Positions 31,460-43,400 of a stretch of DNA of 64,000 nt are shown piece by piece (position 1 is the first letter of the stretch; every line of letters starts with the position of its first letter). The position numbers and the translations under genes are program-made. The stretch is from assembly GCA_028386065.3 (NCBI GenBank), contig JAKUCV010000247.1, forward strand, positions 121,631-185,630, in the 5' to 3' direction. The notes beneath the pieces were generated by a model. It had not been told where the DNA came from, searched no databases, and saw only the letters and a list, made by a program, of their open reading frames with translations. The stretch is from Turnera subulata. Its lineage: Eukaryota > Streptophyta > Magnoliopsida > Malpighiales > Passifloraceae.

Positions 31460-34400
31460 TGTAACGCCCCGATTTTTCATAATTTATTTTATGAAATTTT
31501 CGGAATTTTAATTCCAATTTTACCCCCCTTAAAATATTTCTGAGTTTTGGTCAAGAAATTAAATTCTGTTCTTTGGTAAAATGTCTTTTCTCTTGAAGTT
31601 GTCTTTAATTGAGGTTCCGTTGCGGATCTTAACGAGTTTGGGGTTGAGGAGTTGTCTTGGATGTAGTTTTATTGAAACTACGTTGTTTTGAGGGGTTTTA
31701 AAAAAAAATAGAAAACGTTGACTACGGAGGGTTGACCGCGCCTCAGCCCAAAACGACTTCGTTTTGGACTGGGGCCTGCTGACACCCTAAAAACCCTATC
31801 TTTTTCCCTTCCTTCCCTTTTCTCTTTCTTTTTCCTTTTCTCTTCTCCCTTCTGCCGCTACCCATCTTTCTCTCTCTCGTTTTTTTTCTCTCTAACCGAA
31901 CTCTCTCTCTTGCCCACACCAGTGCTGTCGATCACCGCCTCCTTCCCCTCCATTACACAACACCGCCACCACCATCTTAACTTTTCTCCTCTTCCCTGTT
32001 TCGCCGCGGCTGCCAAACTGGTGCAGGTGGTGGGGAGCTGTTCGTGGAGGCTCGTGTCGCGTGTGACGGGCTGTTGTGCGGAGTTCACGAGGTTGAACTT
32101 GAATCGGCTGCCGTCGCCTCGCCGTGGTAAGCAATCGTCGATTTCTTTTCGAGTTTGTTTTTGCTCTCTTGCTCCTCTCGGGTTTCGACTTTAATCGTTT
32201 TGTTGGGTGTTGTTTGTGGTGTTTTGGTGGCGGGTTCGTGGGGGTTTTGTTTATGGTGGTGCTCGGGTGCTGTGTTGGTGTTTCTCCGGTAGAGGGGTTG
32301 TAGGGCTCGGTTGTGTGTGGGTCGCCGCCAGCAGATTGTGGGCGAAGCTCGGGTTTGTGTGGTTGGTGAAGAACTGAGTTTCTGCTTGCAGATCCGTTGT
32401 CGTCGAACACGGAATCGTTAGCTGGTAAGAGTCGGCATCCTATACCTCGTTTTCTTCTATTGTTTGATCTGGAATCATTGAGGAATTTGAGTTCTGTTGT
32501 TGGTGTTTGGGGTTGTGCTGTTCACAGCAGGTGTGTTGTGTTTTGGACTTTTGGTACTGTTTTGGCGACGCCCGACCAGAATCCGACGAACACGAGTACT
32601 GTTTTAGCAAGTTGGCATTATTTTCGGCGGACAGAATCTTTCTCGGCGTCTAACGGTACTACCCAATGGGGTTTTGTAATTATTCTTTCGTACATGGTAT
32701 GTAATGTTTAAAAACAAGTATTGCTTGATGTATCGGGAATGTCGGGTTAGTGGAAACCGTGTGTGGAGAAATGAGTCACGTGGCCGGAATATTTTTTCCG
32801 ATGTGCACAATTTTCTAAAGTCGGTTAATGCTTAGGCTCGGGTAATAACCTTAGAGCGGGTTTTAGAATAACCAGGCCTGTGTCTAGGCCCAACTAGGAT
32901 ACATTATATTTATATGACTTAACTGGATCTGGTGAAATGGGCTTTGAGCCCAAGGGAATTCTAAGGCTTAGAGGTGGACTTAAAGACATGGGCTTTAGGT
33001 CCAAGATTGTTTTGGGTTAAGTAAAGGGTTGAATGATTTGGGCTTTAGGCCTAATGAGGTTGTGGGTTTTGACCAAATTGATATTTTGACTTAGATGGAC
33101 TTAAAGCTTGTGAACCTTAGGCCCGTGGCTTGGAAATACAGTTTTGGTGAGTGAGAATAGACTGGTCGGGCTGGACTTTAACCCACGGTTGCATTGCACA
33201 AGCATGCATAATTTATTTATTGTTGAATATCTTTGTAAGATAAGGTGTCTATGTGTATAGGCACGAGACATAATTCAGGAGCGGCTGGTACTAGTGGTGG
33301 ACAGACAGAGCGCCATCATAACTGAGGTGACTCTATAAGACTTATATACCTGGATGCGAATACTTGTTGGTATGGTTAGGTAGTACTGCTTGCTGAGTAT
33401 GCTTCATACTGTTGACTGTGTTGTGTACCTGGTTGTTTATGTGCTGAATTGCCATGATAATAAAAATATGTGCTGTTTTGCCATGTGATTCTCCTATGAA
33501 CTGTTATTGCCATGTTTGTGATATATGTTGTCTTGCAATATCCGGTTTATTGTGAGCTTTAGGCTCTGATTAGAGAACCTCTGTAATGGTAAACTACAAT
33601 TTCATAATTGGTAACATAACGTACCTGAATAATTAACAAGTTCTACTGTGGGGCTGTTGACCGGTAGTACCGAGAGGGAAGAGAGGGTACCCCTCGGGTC
33701 CTGTTATTTTAGTAAATTGTATTCACAGAGACGGCGACGAGGGAATTTATGGGTACACCCTCGGTTAGTATATTAGTGAGAGTACCCCTCACAGAGCTGG
33801 CGCCTTGGGGATTTGTCGGGTGTACCCCTTGGTTATTTGATATTATCCATTTCTTTTGGTGAGAGCACCCCTCACAGAGCTGGCGACTTGGGGACTGACG
33901 GGTGTACCCCAAGATTTTGTATTATAACATCCTTGAGGAGAGCACCCCTCCTAGAGCTGTCGACCACATGTTTGTTAGTGGTTTTTCTTTGTCGGAACTT
34001 ACCCGTTCCGGTGTTTTTGTATTTATTCTGTATATATATGATTATATTGGGCATATGCCCTGGGGAGCTGGCCAGTCGCTACCGTGCCCGACGCACACAG
34101 TAGAGGGCCCTTAATAATAATGATAAGAATGAAATAACAAGATAATTCACTTAACACTTGTATGTGTGGTATTTGACACATGTTGATTGTGTGTGTATAC
34201 TTGTGCTCGTGGACTTACTCACCGTACGAGCCTGTCTTCGTGTGCCTGTATGTTTGTCTTATATTGTACATTGAGTAGGCGACTCATATAAATCGCCACC
34301 GTGGTTTTACAGATCATTAGTAGCTTGTTGACGGTCGCTCTTACCTCGGGTATCAGACTCTTACATTTCAGCAGGTAGCTGCGTTCCCTTCCTGGTGGAT

Positions 34401-34721
34401 CCATAGAGTTGACACTTATATGTTCCACACTTGTCATTGACATTATTGTTATTTTTCCGTTGCGTATTATTGTCGGGATACTGTTTGGTTTTCTTGGATT
34501 TGATCAGTTGTTGTTTCGGTGGGTTTAACCGGTGTTACATTGGCTAGTTAAGCCTGGTTTATAGTTGACTCTTGTATCCCGATGTTTATTTTTTTTGCTT
34601 ACTCTGAGATAATGAGTTGATGTTTTTACACAGAGTTTGAGATCCCTGGTTTTAAGGGCATTTTGGTCAATTTATAATTTTTTATATTTTGTTTTGTTTT
34701 TTTTGGGATGCGGTCGTTTCA
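31460..34721 (+). repeat. Tekay-like LTR (3262 bp), shared between two internal regions
   Basis: It starts TGTAACGCCCCGATTTTTC just after the integrase ORF and a GGGGTAGAAC purine run, and ends GCGGTCGTTTCA. It is homologous to the solo LTR at 15362-18458. Upstream it has 3' LTR context (pol end); downstream it has a primer-binding site, a 5' LTR context. It contains a CT-rich leader region near 31790-31920 and tandem repeats near 33650-33965. Confidence 0.85.
33655..33965. repeat. Tandem repeat inside the Tekay-like LTR
   Basis: Four to five degenerate units of about 75-90 bp share GAGAG(C/T)ACCCCTC, ACAGAGCTGGCG, CTTGGGGA and GGGTGTACCCC. No such array is obvious in the solo copy. Confidence 0.7.
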
Positions 34722-34724
34722 GCT

Positions 34725-34738
34725 TGGTAGCGGAGCTC
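34725..34738 (+). promoter_or_regulatory. Primer-binding site after the Tekay-like LTR
   Basis: TGGTAGCGGAGCTC begins 3 bp after the LTR end and resembles the initiator-methionine tRNA site TGGTATCAGAGC used by most chromoviruses. About 160 bp of leader follow before the nested Athila-like element. Confidence 0.7.
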
Positions 34739-34897
34739 TAGAACTCCCCTAGTACGGTGCAGGGTTTGGGGACGAACCTAGCGGAAGCTGGTGGGCCTGT
34801 GACACCCGGGGTCTACGAGGGCAGGAAGTGTACGTCAGTGCTGGGATGAGCATGGACAAGGAGCGGCTTCTGGCAGGCTTCTAGATGGAGGGGCATA

Positions 34898-37800
34898 TGA
34901 TGTGTGAATATTTTACACATCATTTGGGGTTTATTTCATACCTTTTTGTTTCCCTTTTAGTTTTATTTTATTTTGTTCTTGCATTTATTTTATTTAATTT
35001 TAATAAATTTACTCATCCTAGTGTGTGAGGACCTTTTTGCAGGAAATTATGAATTCTTGGTCGTTTTGAAGACGAGCTCTTTGGATATGGACTAAANCCT
35101 CCTTTCAGTTTGAATTCCAGCAATTCCAGGAGAAGTTGTGGGAGGGGATGCAACTTTTCATCCCTTGTATGCGCGCGATCAAAAACGACTTGGACTACTT
35201 GATGCGGCGTCGCGGACGCTGATTTGGTTTTGTTGCTTCTTATTCTTTTGTTCTTTCCTTTCTTTATTTTTATTCTTTTCCGGTTAATAAGGTCATTCTG
35301 CAGCTCCCTTTTATTTTTGTCTCACTGTGCCCTTTTCAGTTTTGGGGACACTTTTTCTGTTGTGCAGTGAGGACATGCATTATTTCAGTTTGGGGGATGT
35401 GTGTCAATTTTTTTCCATCTTTTGGGCTGCAGCATGTATTTTCATTCTGTGAACACTCTCAGTTTAGTTTGTGTTTCGTTTTTTTTTTGTTTTATTTCAG
35501 TTTTTTTTTTCATTTCAGTTTTTCGATTTCCTCTCTTGCTATTTTGTTGAATAAGTATTTCTGCACAAGAACCGGAAACTCTCACACGGGCATTGCAACT
35601 CGACAAATGAAACAGTACAATTCGTCCAAATTTTGTTCCTTGTATGGCAGGTATTTCAGGGCCTGCATTGGGCCTTGAGGGGAAAGCTCAATTTGGGCCG
35701 AATTATCTTGATAAGGGCTGTGATGTGATTCGTATAATTTTTTTTCCGACTAACTCTTCTTTGCTGATTTTTCTATCTTTAACAAAAACTTGGCATTAAT
35801 AAACAGGTCTTAGAACAGGTTCATTATTCGGTCAAGGCGAAATTAACATAAGGGCACTTTCAATGGGACGTGATTAGGGCACCTTTCCTTGGTTTGTAAC
35901 ACTAACTTTTAGACACAGCCTACCCGTGTGGACATATTCTTCCTTTGCTAACCTCTTTTGAGCCCGTAATTGATAGCCACAATTTCTTTCATACCCGCAT
36001 TTCACCACCTTAACCAATTTGGAACCATGGCTATCATCTAACTTTCTTTCACCTTCCATACCTTTTTTGCATTTTGCTCGAATTATTTTGTACCCTAAAC
36101 ACTTGCCAGTTCATATTTTGGTTCATCTATACAGGCACTACACGAGGAGCCTGTGTCGATTTGGGGGCATATTGTTTCATTCACAAAAAAAAAAAGAAAA
36201 AAATGAAAAGAAAAAAACAAGGGGACAGGAAAAAGAGCCAAGAAGTATTCCTTCTTCTATAAATAATTGTCTCCTAGACAAACCCAGAAGAAAAAAAAAA
36301 AAAAAAAAAGAGGAAAAATTCTCCAGTAGGCACACACTGATTAGAACCATCAAAACATCATTCTTTTTGCTAAGTGTTATGGTACAAAATTTTCGAGCAT
36401 TTTTGCATCTTTTTGTTTTACCTTCTTCCCATTTCTTGTTAACTTAAACCAAGCCCCATTACAACCTTAACAAGTCCTTTTGATCCTTGCGATTAGTGTC
36501 CTTGTCATTAGTGGAGATCGAAGAGTAAACCTGCTATTTGACCTTGTTTCTTCTCTTTAATAAAATGCCAAAGACTAACCTACTTTCTTTCAGCAAAATT
36601 GAGGAAGGAGAATTTGTTCGAATGATGTCGTTGCCCGGTTAGGTGAAATTCGGTTCTAATTGTACTTCTCCCATTGAGGTTCTTTGTAAGTCGGGAATCT
36701 TGACTCATTAGGATAATTTTGGAAGGATCTTCTGTGAGTTTGGATTAGTCGGATTGGTTTGCCCGTGTTGAGTGATTTCCTTTTTACCCTCGTTTTCACG
36801 TTATTTGCTTGGGGACAAGCAAAAATCTAAGTTTGGGGGCGTGATGTGTGAATATTTTACACATCATTTGGGGTTTATTTCATACCTTTTTGTTTCCCTT
36901 TTAGTTTTATTTTATTTTGTTCTTGCATTTATTTTATTTAATTTTAATAAATTTACTCATCCTAGTGTGTGAGGACCTTTTTGCAGGAAATTATGAATTC
37001 TTGGTCGTTTTGAAGACGAGCTCTTTGGATATGGACTAAAGTTGAAGAAGGTGAAGAAAGAAGGATGAACTTGGTTATTGGCCAAATCAACAAACCGATT
37101 TGACTCTCCTGCATCTTTGGCTTTGAATTTTAAATTTGGAAAAAAAAAAGCCAAGTCTTGATCCTGGTTCGTGATGAATGCGCCACCTTCCAACAAATAA
37201 AGCTTCAAATTTCAAAAGTTCATTGCTTTTGGCTTTTGTCCACACGTGGCCCCTCCTCCACCAACTTTGAAGAAATTTGATATTGCCAAAATCCCTTGAT
37301 GTGTGCCTAGCCTAGCATTTATTTTGGCTGACATGCAAGCTTGGCCACACATGTTCCCCCTCCCACTACTATAAATACTTGCAAGAAGACAAAGCTAGGG
37401 GACATCAATCACTTCCTATTTTCGGCAGTAGCGTAGCTCTTAGACTAGGAATTTCACTTTGTGTTATTTATTCTTTCCTTGTAACAACTAGTTTATTATT
37501 TCAAGTTGTAGATTGAAGTTGGGAACAATTCCAGAGACAAGGTTCCATCGTTGAATCAAGGTTTGAGTTGATAATTAATTTAATTTTATTTTTACTTTCC
37601 TTGAGTATAAATGATGGCTTCTCAAGCAATTGTTTCTTTTTCATCTATGTCTAGCTAATTTTCTTAATCTAGGATTAGGGGATGATCTTGTCATTAATTC
37701 CATGCGAGCTTAATTAAATATTATTTCCTTAAATTATTCTTCTTTGATTCGGTCTTTGAAGCTTTATTAAGTTAGTTGCCTGATCAACAATTAGCTTAAA

Positions 37801-38358
37801 TCCATAATAGGAGATTGTTAAGTGACAGCGTCAGTTTCCTATAGAAAACCTTAGACCGGGCTTTAGGAACCGACCTCGGGAGGGGCGTGCTTTCTAATGG
37901 AGACTAAAAGGTAAGAACTTAAAGCTCTTAATTTATTTCAACACTGGCAGAATGGATAGTGGAGATAAGTTAGGAAGGGGTTTTACGGCTTACGGAAGTA
38001 GGCTATTGATCTAGTTGAGTTTACCGGTTCTTTCAAAGAAGAGTATTTTTAGGATTTAATATCAGATCTACACAGGCAGGTCATGTAGTGACAGAACACG
38101 GCTTGGTTGTGTCGCACTTAATTGCATGGAAATTGTGGCAAGGGATTCCCCGAACTCCTAGGTGTTTTCTCATCATTGTCATCTCATTTATTATTCTTGC
38201 TGTTTTCTTTTCCAACTTTATTACACCATTCAATCGACTCCTCTTCGAGGCTTTATTTTCTAGATAATCATATATCACATCGTTAAAAGTATTTAGCAAA
38301 GATCCCTGTGAGACGACCTTGGTACTACAACACCCTGTATACTTGCAGGAGGCTATCA
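34898..38358 (+). mobile_element. Nested Athila-like element, GCATA target duplications
   Basis: It is bounded by perfect 5-bp repeats GCATA (34893-34897 and 38359-38363). The first 199 bp (34898-35096) are identical to the first 199 bp of the 3' LTR (36842-37040). At 35097 there is an N, after which the sequence jumps to internal 3' sequence. A short frame at about 35108-35222 encodes the end of an env-like ORF (AIKNDLDYLMRRRGR). The rest to 36841 is untranslated, with a T-rich region, an A-rich run (36285-36309) and the polypurine tract AAGTTTGGGGGCG. Most of the 5' LTR, gag and pol are absent. Confidence 0.88.
36842..38358 (+). repeat. 3' LTR of the nested Athila-like element (1517 bp)
   Basis: It begins with the near-palindrome TGATGTGTGAATATTTT...ACACATCA and ends CAGGAGGCTATCA. 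A TATAAATAC box lies near 37370. The closing part (CCCTGTGAGACGACCTTGG, ACTTGCAGG) is the signature also seen at 13560 and 49790. Confidence 0.88.
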
Positions 38359-38594
38359 GCATACGAATGAACCGAATCCACACCGGAATAGGAGAGATCC
38401 TGAGACTGTGTAGGGATGGGGCTGCACAGTTGGGGTGATTTCGTAATTATACGAGTATGGGACTGTATAATTAAGAATAGCTCAGATGAAGTGATTTCGA
38501 GGTTGTACAGGTATGGGATTGCACAATCGAGAATAGCTTAAACGGTTTGATGGGTACTAACTATATCAACAAGGTGCACCTACCTTTTCGGCGC

Positions 38595-38680
38595 TCATTC
38601 CAGAAGAACTCCAAAGTTAAACGTGTGCTTAACTTGGAGCAATTCTAGGATCGGTGACCTCTTGGGAAGTTTTCCCTGGA
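38595..38680 (+). repeat. 5S-rRNA-derived segment (Cassandra-like?)
   Basis: AGAACTCCAAAGTTAAACGT, GCTT, GGAG, TTCTAGGATCGGTGACCTC and TGGGAAGTTTTCC follow in the order of plant 5S rRNA, including its internal promoter region. The 5' third of 5S is replaced by unrelated sequence. It ends about 75 bp before the terminal GGACGTTACA. 5S-like segments inside LTRs are known in Cassandra TRIM elements. Two 55-bp degenerate repeats (GTGATTTCG ... AGAATAGCT) precede it at 38435-38550. Confidence 0.7.
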
Positions 38681-38759
38681 AATATGAGAGTAAGGACAAA
38701 GAATGTTTGAAAGGTCCCGTGTTGGTTTGTAGTGACAGTTGACAAGCCAGGACGTTACA

Positions 38760-40353
38760 TAGGGCATCAATATGGGCTTCCCTACTCGAGCGGAGGTTTT
38801 TGTCTGAAAAGGATATCTGATTGTCAACTTCTACTGAAGCTATCATGTTGGCCAATGCATCTAGTGCGGTATCGATGGGGACATGAGCCTTGCTTAAGGT
38901 TTGGAGTACCTTTTCTCGATGTGGGCGAGATGACATTAGTAAACCCCAGATAGAGATATTGGCCTGAGTCTTCTTCAACTGTTTTATCACCATGTCTTCT
39001 TCAGGATCCGTTATTTCTTTCGGTTCATCTAGACGAAGGGGAGCCCTTCTCGCCACTCTTCCCGATCTAGTGATGACATCAAATTCTTCATCAGAGTCTT
39101 CATACCAACTCAGATCGAGCACATAGCATGGCAACTCAGGCTCGGAATCGACCTTCATCATATCGACTTCTCCGAGTAAAGGCAGGGGATTTGACTTGGT
39201 ATTCGGCCTTTTGAGCAGAATTATTTCATTCCTTTCTATTAAATCCTGGATCTCATGCCGAAGTCGGGCGTAGTTGTCTGTAGCATGCCCAGCCGCCTGA
39301 TGGAATCCACAGAATTTATTAGTGTCCCCTCTATAGGGAAGACCAGATTTTGGTTCCAGGGCTGCAGTAAATTCTTTTCCACACACTTCTGCAACATCTT
39401 TCCTAAAGAGATAGAGAGGGGAGTAAACTCCCTCATATTCGACTCAACTTGTAGTGGGGTCTGAACAACGACATGATTCACTCCGGCGTGCTTTTTTTCC
39501 TGGAGGTGCATTGAAACTCCTTCTGGAGGTGTCCGTAGGCGTCCTGATCTTTCCCTTGCTAATAGCATCTTCTAGTTGTATTCCCGCCCCAATGAGTGCT
39601 TTAAAATCGGCATAATAATTGCCAACCATGCGATCATAGTGAATCGGTTGTAGGTTCTTGATCACCATCTGCACTTGATCTTCTTCTGTGGGTCTGTCCA
39701 CCATCAAAGATTCCTTATTATGCCTTCTCGAGATGTAAGCGGAAAACGTCTCGTGAACTTCTTGCTTGGTTATTTCGAGATCCCTTTTAGTCACATCCAC
39801 CTCAGTGTTATAGTTATACTGCTTCAAGAATTCTTTACAAAGGTCCTCCCATTTGCTTATCTTGCTCTCATCCAAGGTCATGAACCACCTCAAAGCTCCT
39901 CCAGATAAAGTTCTTTGGAATAATTGGGTCATTAATTCAGGCCCAATCCCCATAGGTTGCAGCATCCTCACATTAATCTTCAGGTGAATTGTGGGACATC
40001 CTGTTCCATTGAACTTCTCGATATCCGACATCTTAAATTTTTCAGGCAAACGAGCCTCGGGGAACAAAGACAGGCGATCTAAATTCCAATCGTCCTCTTT
40101 CTTCTCCATGGTTTTCAAGAGGTCCTCTAGTCTTCTAAGTCTCTCCCCATCTCCCTTAGATTCTTGCGACACCGAATCACTGTCCTGAACTATCACCATA
40201 TTATGCTCGCCATCCGGTTTTGAATTTTGTCCCCCATTACTCCAGGGGACACCATCTTCCCTTTCTTCAGGGCTTGGAGTGCTTCCATGATACTCGGATC
40301 CTTGAGTAAGTTCAGAACTTCCTCAGGCACTTCGACACCATTTTCCTCACTCA
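38760..40353 (-). pseudogene. Tat/Ogre-like gag (and gag-pro linker)
   Basis: The minus-strand start at 40353 reads MSEENGVEVPEEVLNLLKD, then shifts frame near 40205. The main gag frame (40199-39444) has KMSDIEKFNGTGCPTIHL, RTLSGGALRWFMTLDES, WEDLCKEFLKQYNYNTEVD and NYYADFKALIGAGI, the gag core of Tat/Ogre. A second frame (39386-38760) carries a CGFHQAAGHATDNYARLRHE zinc-binding segment and ISIWGLLMSSRPHREKVLQ, which precedes the protease. Two frame changes make it inactive. The frame is cut by the insertion at 38759. Confidence 0.82.
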
Positions 40354-40429
40354 TGTTGTCCTGATATTTAAAGGACCGGTGTCAGGGTCTTCGACTCCCC
40401 ACGAACTATCTCACATTTTTCTTTCCGGA

Positions 40430-43400
40430 TTTATATATGGAGGAATGAACAAGTGGCACCTCATGTATTTCTATGATTTTTTCATCATGGACATGAGGCT
40501 CGATGACCAGACTCCAATCATCCTTGGGAGAACTTTTCTAGCCACAGCGGGCGCGTTGCTTGATGCAAGAGATGGAAGTGTGACACTTAGAGTGGGAGAA
40601 GAGACGGTTGAGTTTAATGTGCAGAAGACTATGAAGTCTGAAATCCCCACTAATGCCTGCTATATGGTTCGGATCTTGGATGATGATTTAGAGGATACTG
40701 TGGCTGAAGCAGCTCCCGCCGCTAACACTGCTGATGCATTATTGGCGTGTCTGGCTAATAGTGTAGTACCGGAAGATGAAGACCCTGCTGTAGGGGAAGT
40801 GGCACACTTACTCTCCACAACCCCGACTGTGCATCCCTCGCAGTAGGCATTTGAAGTACTCCAGCGTCCAGCAGCCGACGCTGCCAAACCAGTGGGCGTT
40901 CCAGCGGTGGAATTGAAACCACTTCTACCCCACCTCAGGTATGATTTTCTTGGCCCTAATAATACTTTTCCTATTATTATTAGTGCTAACCTTTCTGTAG
41001 GTGAGAGAGATGCTTTGGTAATTGTCTTCAAGTAGCACCGCGCTGCTATTTGGTACACTATTGATGATATCAAGGGAATCAATCCTTCCCACTGCATGCA
41101 TCGCATCCCACTAGAGGAGGGATGCAAAGCAACGGTTGAGCATCAGAGGAGGCTCAACGAGAATATGAAGGAGGTGGTCAAGAAGAAAATCCTTAAACTT
41201 CTTGACGTTGGGATCATTTATCCCATCTCGGGTAGCCTGTGGGTGAGCCCTATTCACGTGGTGCCTAAAAAGGGAAGGATGACAGTGGTCCGTAATGATA
41301 GTAATGAGCTTATCCCTACCCGTACAGTGACGGGGTGGCGTATGTGTATTGACTACCGCAAGCTTAACAGCGCCACCCGTAAGGACCACTTCCCCCTTCC
41401 TTTCATTGATTAGATGCTTGAGCGCCTTGCCAAGCATTCCCACTTCTATTATTTGGATGGGTACTCCGGTTTCTTTCAGATTCCCATCCATCCTAATGAC
41501 CAGGGGAAAACTGCTTTCACTTGCCCATACGGTACGTTTGCATACAAGCGCATGCCCTTTGGTTTATGTAATGCGCCTGCTACTTTTCAGCGTTGCATGA
41601 TGAGCATATTTTCTGATTTCATCGAGCACATTATGGAGGTTTTTATTGATGATTTTTTCTGTTTATGGTATTTGATTTGATGATTATTTGAGAAATCTAA
41701 CCAAGGTGCTGCAACGCTGTGAGGAGACTCGTTTGGTATTAAATTGGGAGAAGTGTCACTTCATGGTAACAGAAGGTATTGTACTGGGACATTTAGTCTC
41801 AGCACGTGGAATTGAGGTGGATAAGGCTAAAATTGAAGTTATTGAGAAATTGCCTTTACCCACCAGTGTTAAAGCTGTTCGTAGTTTCCTTGGCCATGCT
41901 GGTTTCTATCGATGCTTTATTAAGGATTTCTCAAAGATTGCAAAGCCTTTGACGAACCTCCTTAATAAAGATGTCAACTTTGTATTTGATCAGTCTTGTG
42001 TAGATGCCTTTTGCAGGTTGAAGCAGGCGCTGGTGACCGCACCGATCATGCAGCCCCTTGACTGGACACTGCCGTTTGAGATTATGACTGATGCCAGCGA
42101 TCATGCTGTTGGTGCTGTGCCGGGACAGCGGAAAGATGGCAAGTTGCGTGCCATATATTATGCCAGCCACACCCTGGATGATGCCCAGCTCAACTACCCC
42201 ACCATTGAGAAGGAGCTGCTGGCAGTGGTATTTGCCATAGACAAATTCCGGTCCTATATTCTTGGGTCGAAGGTATTTGTCCACACTGATCATGCTGCCT
42301 TGAGGTACCTCTTGACCAAGAAGGAAGCCAAACCCCCACTTATTCGCTGGATTATACTCCTCCAAGAGTTCGACTTAGAGATAGTCGATAAAAAGGGGAC
42401 CGAGAATGTTGTGGCCGACCATCTCTCCCGGATTGTCCTATATCGGGGTTATTCGCCTCTGGATGCACCTCCTATCAATGATCAGCTCCCGGATGAGTAT
42501 TTAGTGGTAGTAGTGTCCACTGTATGGGCAACCAGGGCCGCTGCTGAGATTTTTCGACCGGATTTTCCTTGGTATGCACCATATGTAAACTATATTGTCT
42601 GTGGCATATTCTCACCTGATATCAGCTATTCCCAAAAGAAGAAATTTTTTTCTGATATCAAGCATTATTATTATGATGAGCCATATCTGTACAAGCGTTA
42701 TGGGGATAGCATAATTCGCAAGTGCCTACCGGAGGAGTCCCATAAGACGGTGATTGCTAACTGCCATCAGGCCCCTTATGGAGGACACTATGGAGCCCAA
42801 AAGACAGCCATCAAGGTACTTCATTTCGGTTTTTTTTGGCCCACCATTTACAAAGGTGCAAGGGAGTTTGTGAAATCTTGTGACCGCTGCCAGCGCGCTG
42901 GGAGTACTTCACAGCGCCATGAAGGTCCACAACAGGGGATGTTGTTTGTTGAGCCATTTGATGTGTGGGGTATCGACTTCATAGGTCCTTTTCCCTCTTC
43001 TAAGTCAAATCAGTACATCCTCGTCGCTGTTGACTACGTGACCAAGTGGGTTGAGGCCATTGCGTCTGCAACCAATGATGGCCCTGTTGTAACAAGGTTT
43101 TTGAAAAAGAATATCTTCACTAGATTCGGACTTCCAAGGGTTATCATCAGTGATGGAGGTTCTCACTTTTGCAACAGGTAGTTTGCAGCGCAGTTGAAGC
43201 AATATGGGGTTTCTCATAGGGTTGCAACACCATATCATCCTCAGACCAATGGCCAAGTGGAAGTTTCTAATGGGGAGATCAAGCGTATCCTGAAGAAAAC
43301 TGTTAGTGCCAACCGCAAGGACTGGTCTATGAAGCTGGATGATGCTCTGTGGGCATATCAGACAGCCTACAAGACTCCTATCGGCACAACGCCTTACAGG

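Larger units (their letters stand above)
30539..38759. mobile_element. Composite insertion in the Tat/Ogre gag-pro junction
   Basis: The Tat/Ogre frame is continuous if this block is removed (HIDAL joins YITVQ). Flanks are CAGGG (30534-30538) and TAGGG (38760-38764), a possible 5-bp duplication with one mismatch. Inside, in order: SINE inverted pair, Tekay-like integrase end, LTR, primer-binding site, nested Athila-like element, about 210 bp of unassigned sequence and a 5S-derived segment ending GGACGTTACA. The outer ends (TGTGAAGG...GTTACA) do not clearly belong to one element, so it may have been assembled by several events. Confidence 0.6.
24593..40353 (-). mobile_element. Tat/Ogre-like Ty3/gypsy element, internally deleted
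   Basis: Read on the minus strand: gag (from 40353), protease (to 29571), an antisense ORF (27769-29077, plus strand), tandem repeats, a polypurine tract and the 3' LTR (26199 down to 24593). An antisense ORF between integrase and the 3' LTR is an established trait of Tat-lineage elements (Grande, RIRE2). Reverse transcriptase, RNase H and integrase are absent: only about 490 bp separate the protease from the antisense ORF. The 5' LTR is also missing, lost at the junction with the Athila-like element near 40360-40420. An 8.2-kb composite insertion splits gag from protease. Confidence 0.8.

Noticed and set aside
38595..38680. A functional 5S rRNA gene
   Set aside because: The 5' third is missing, several conserved positions are changed and it sits in a retroelement end.
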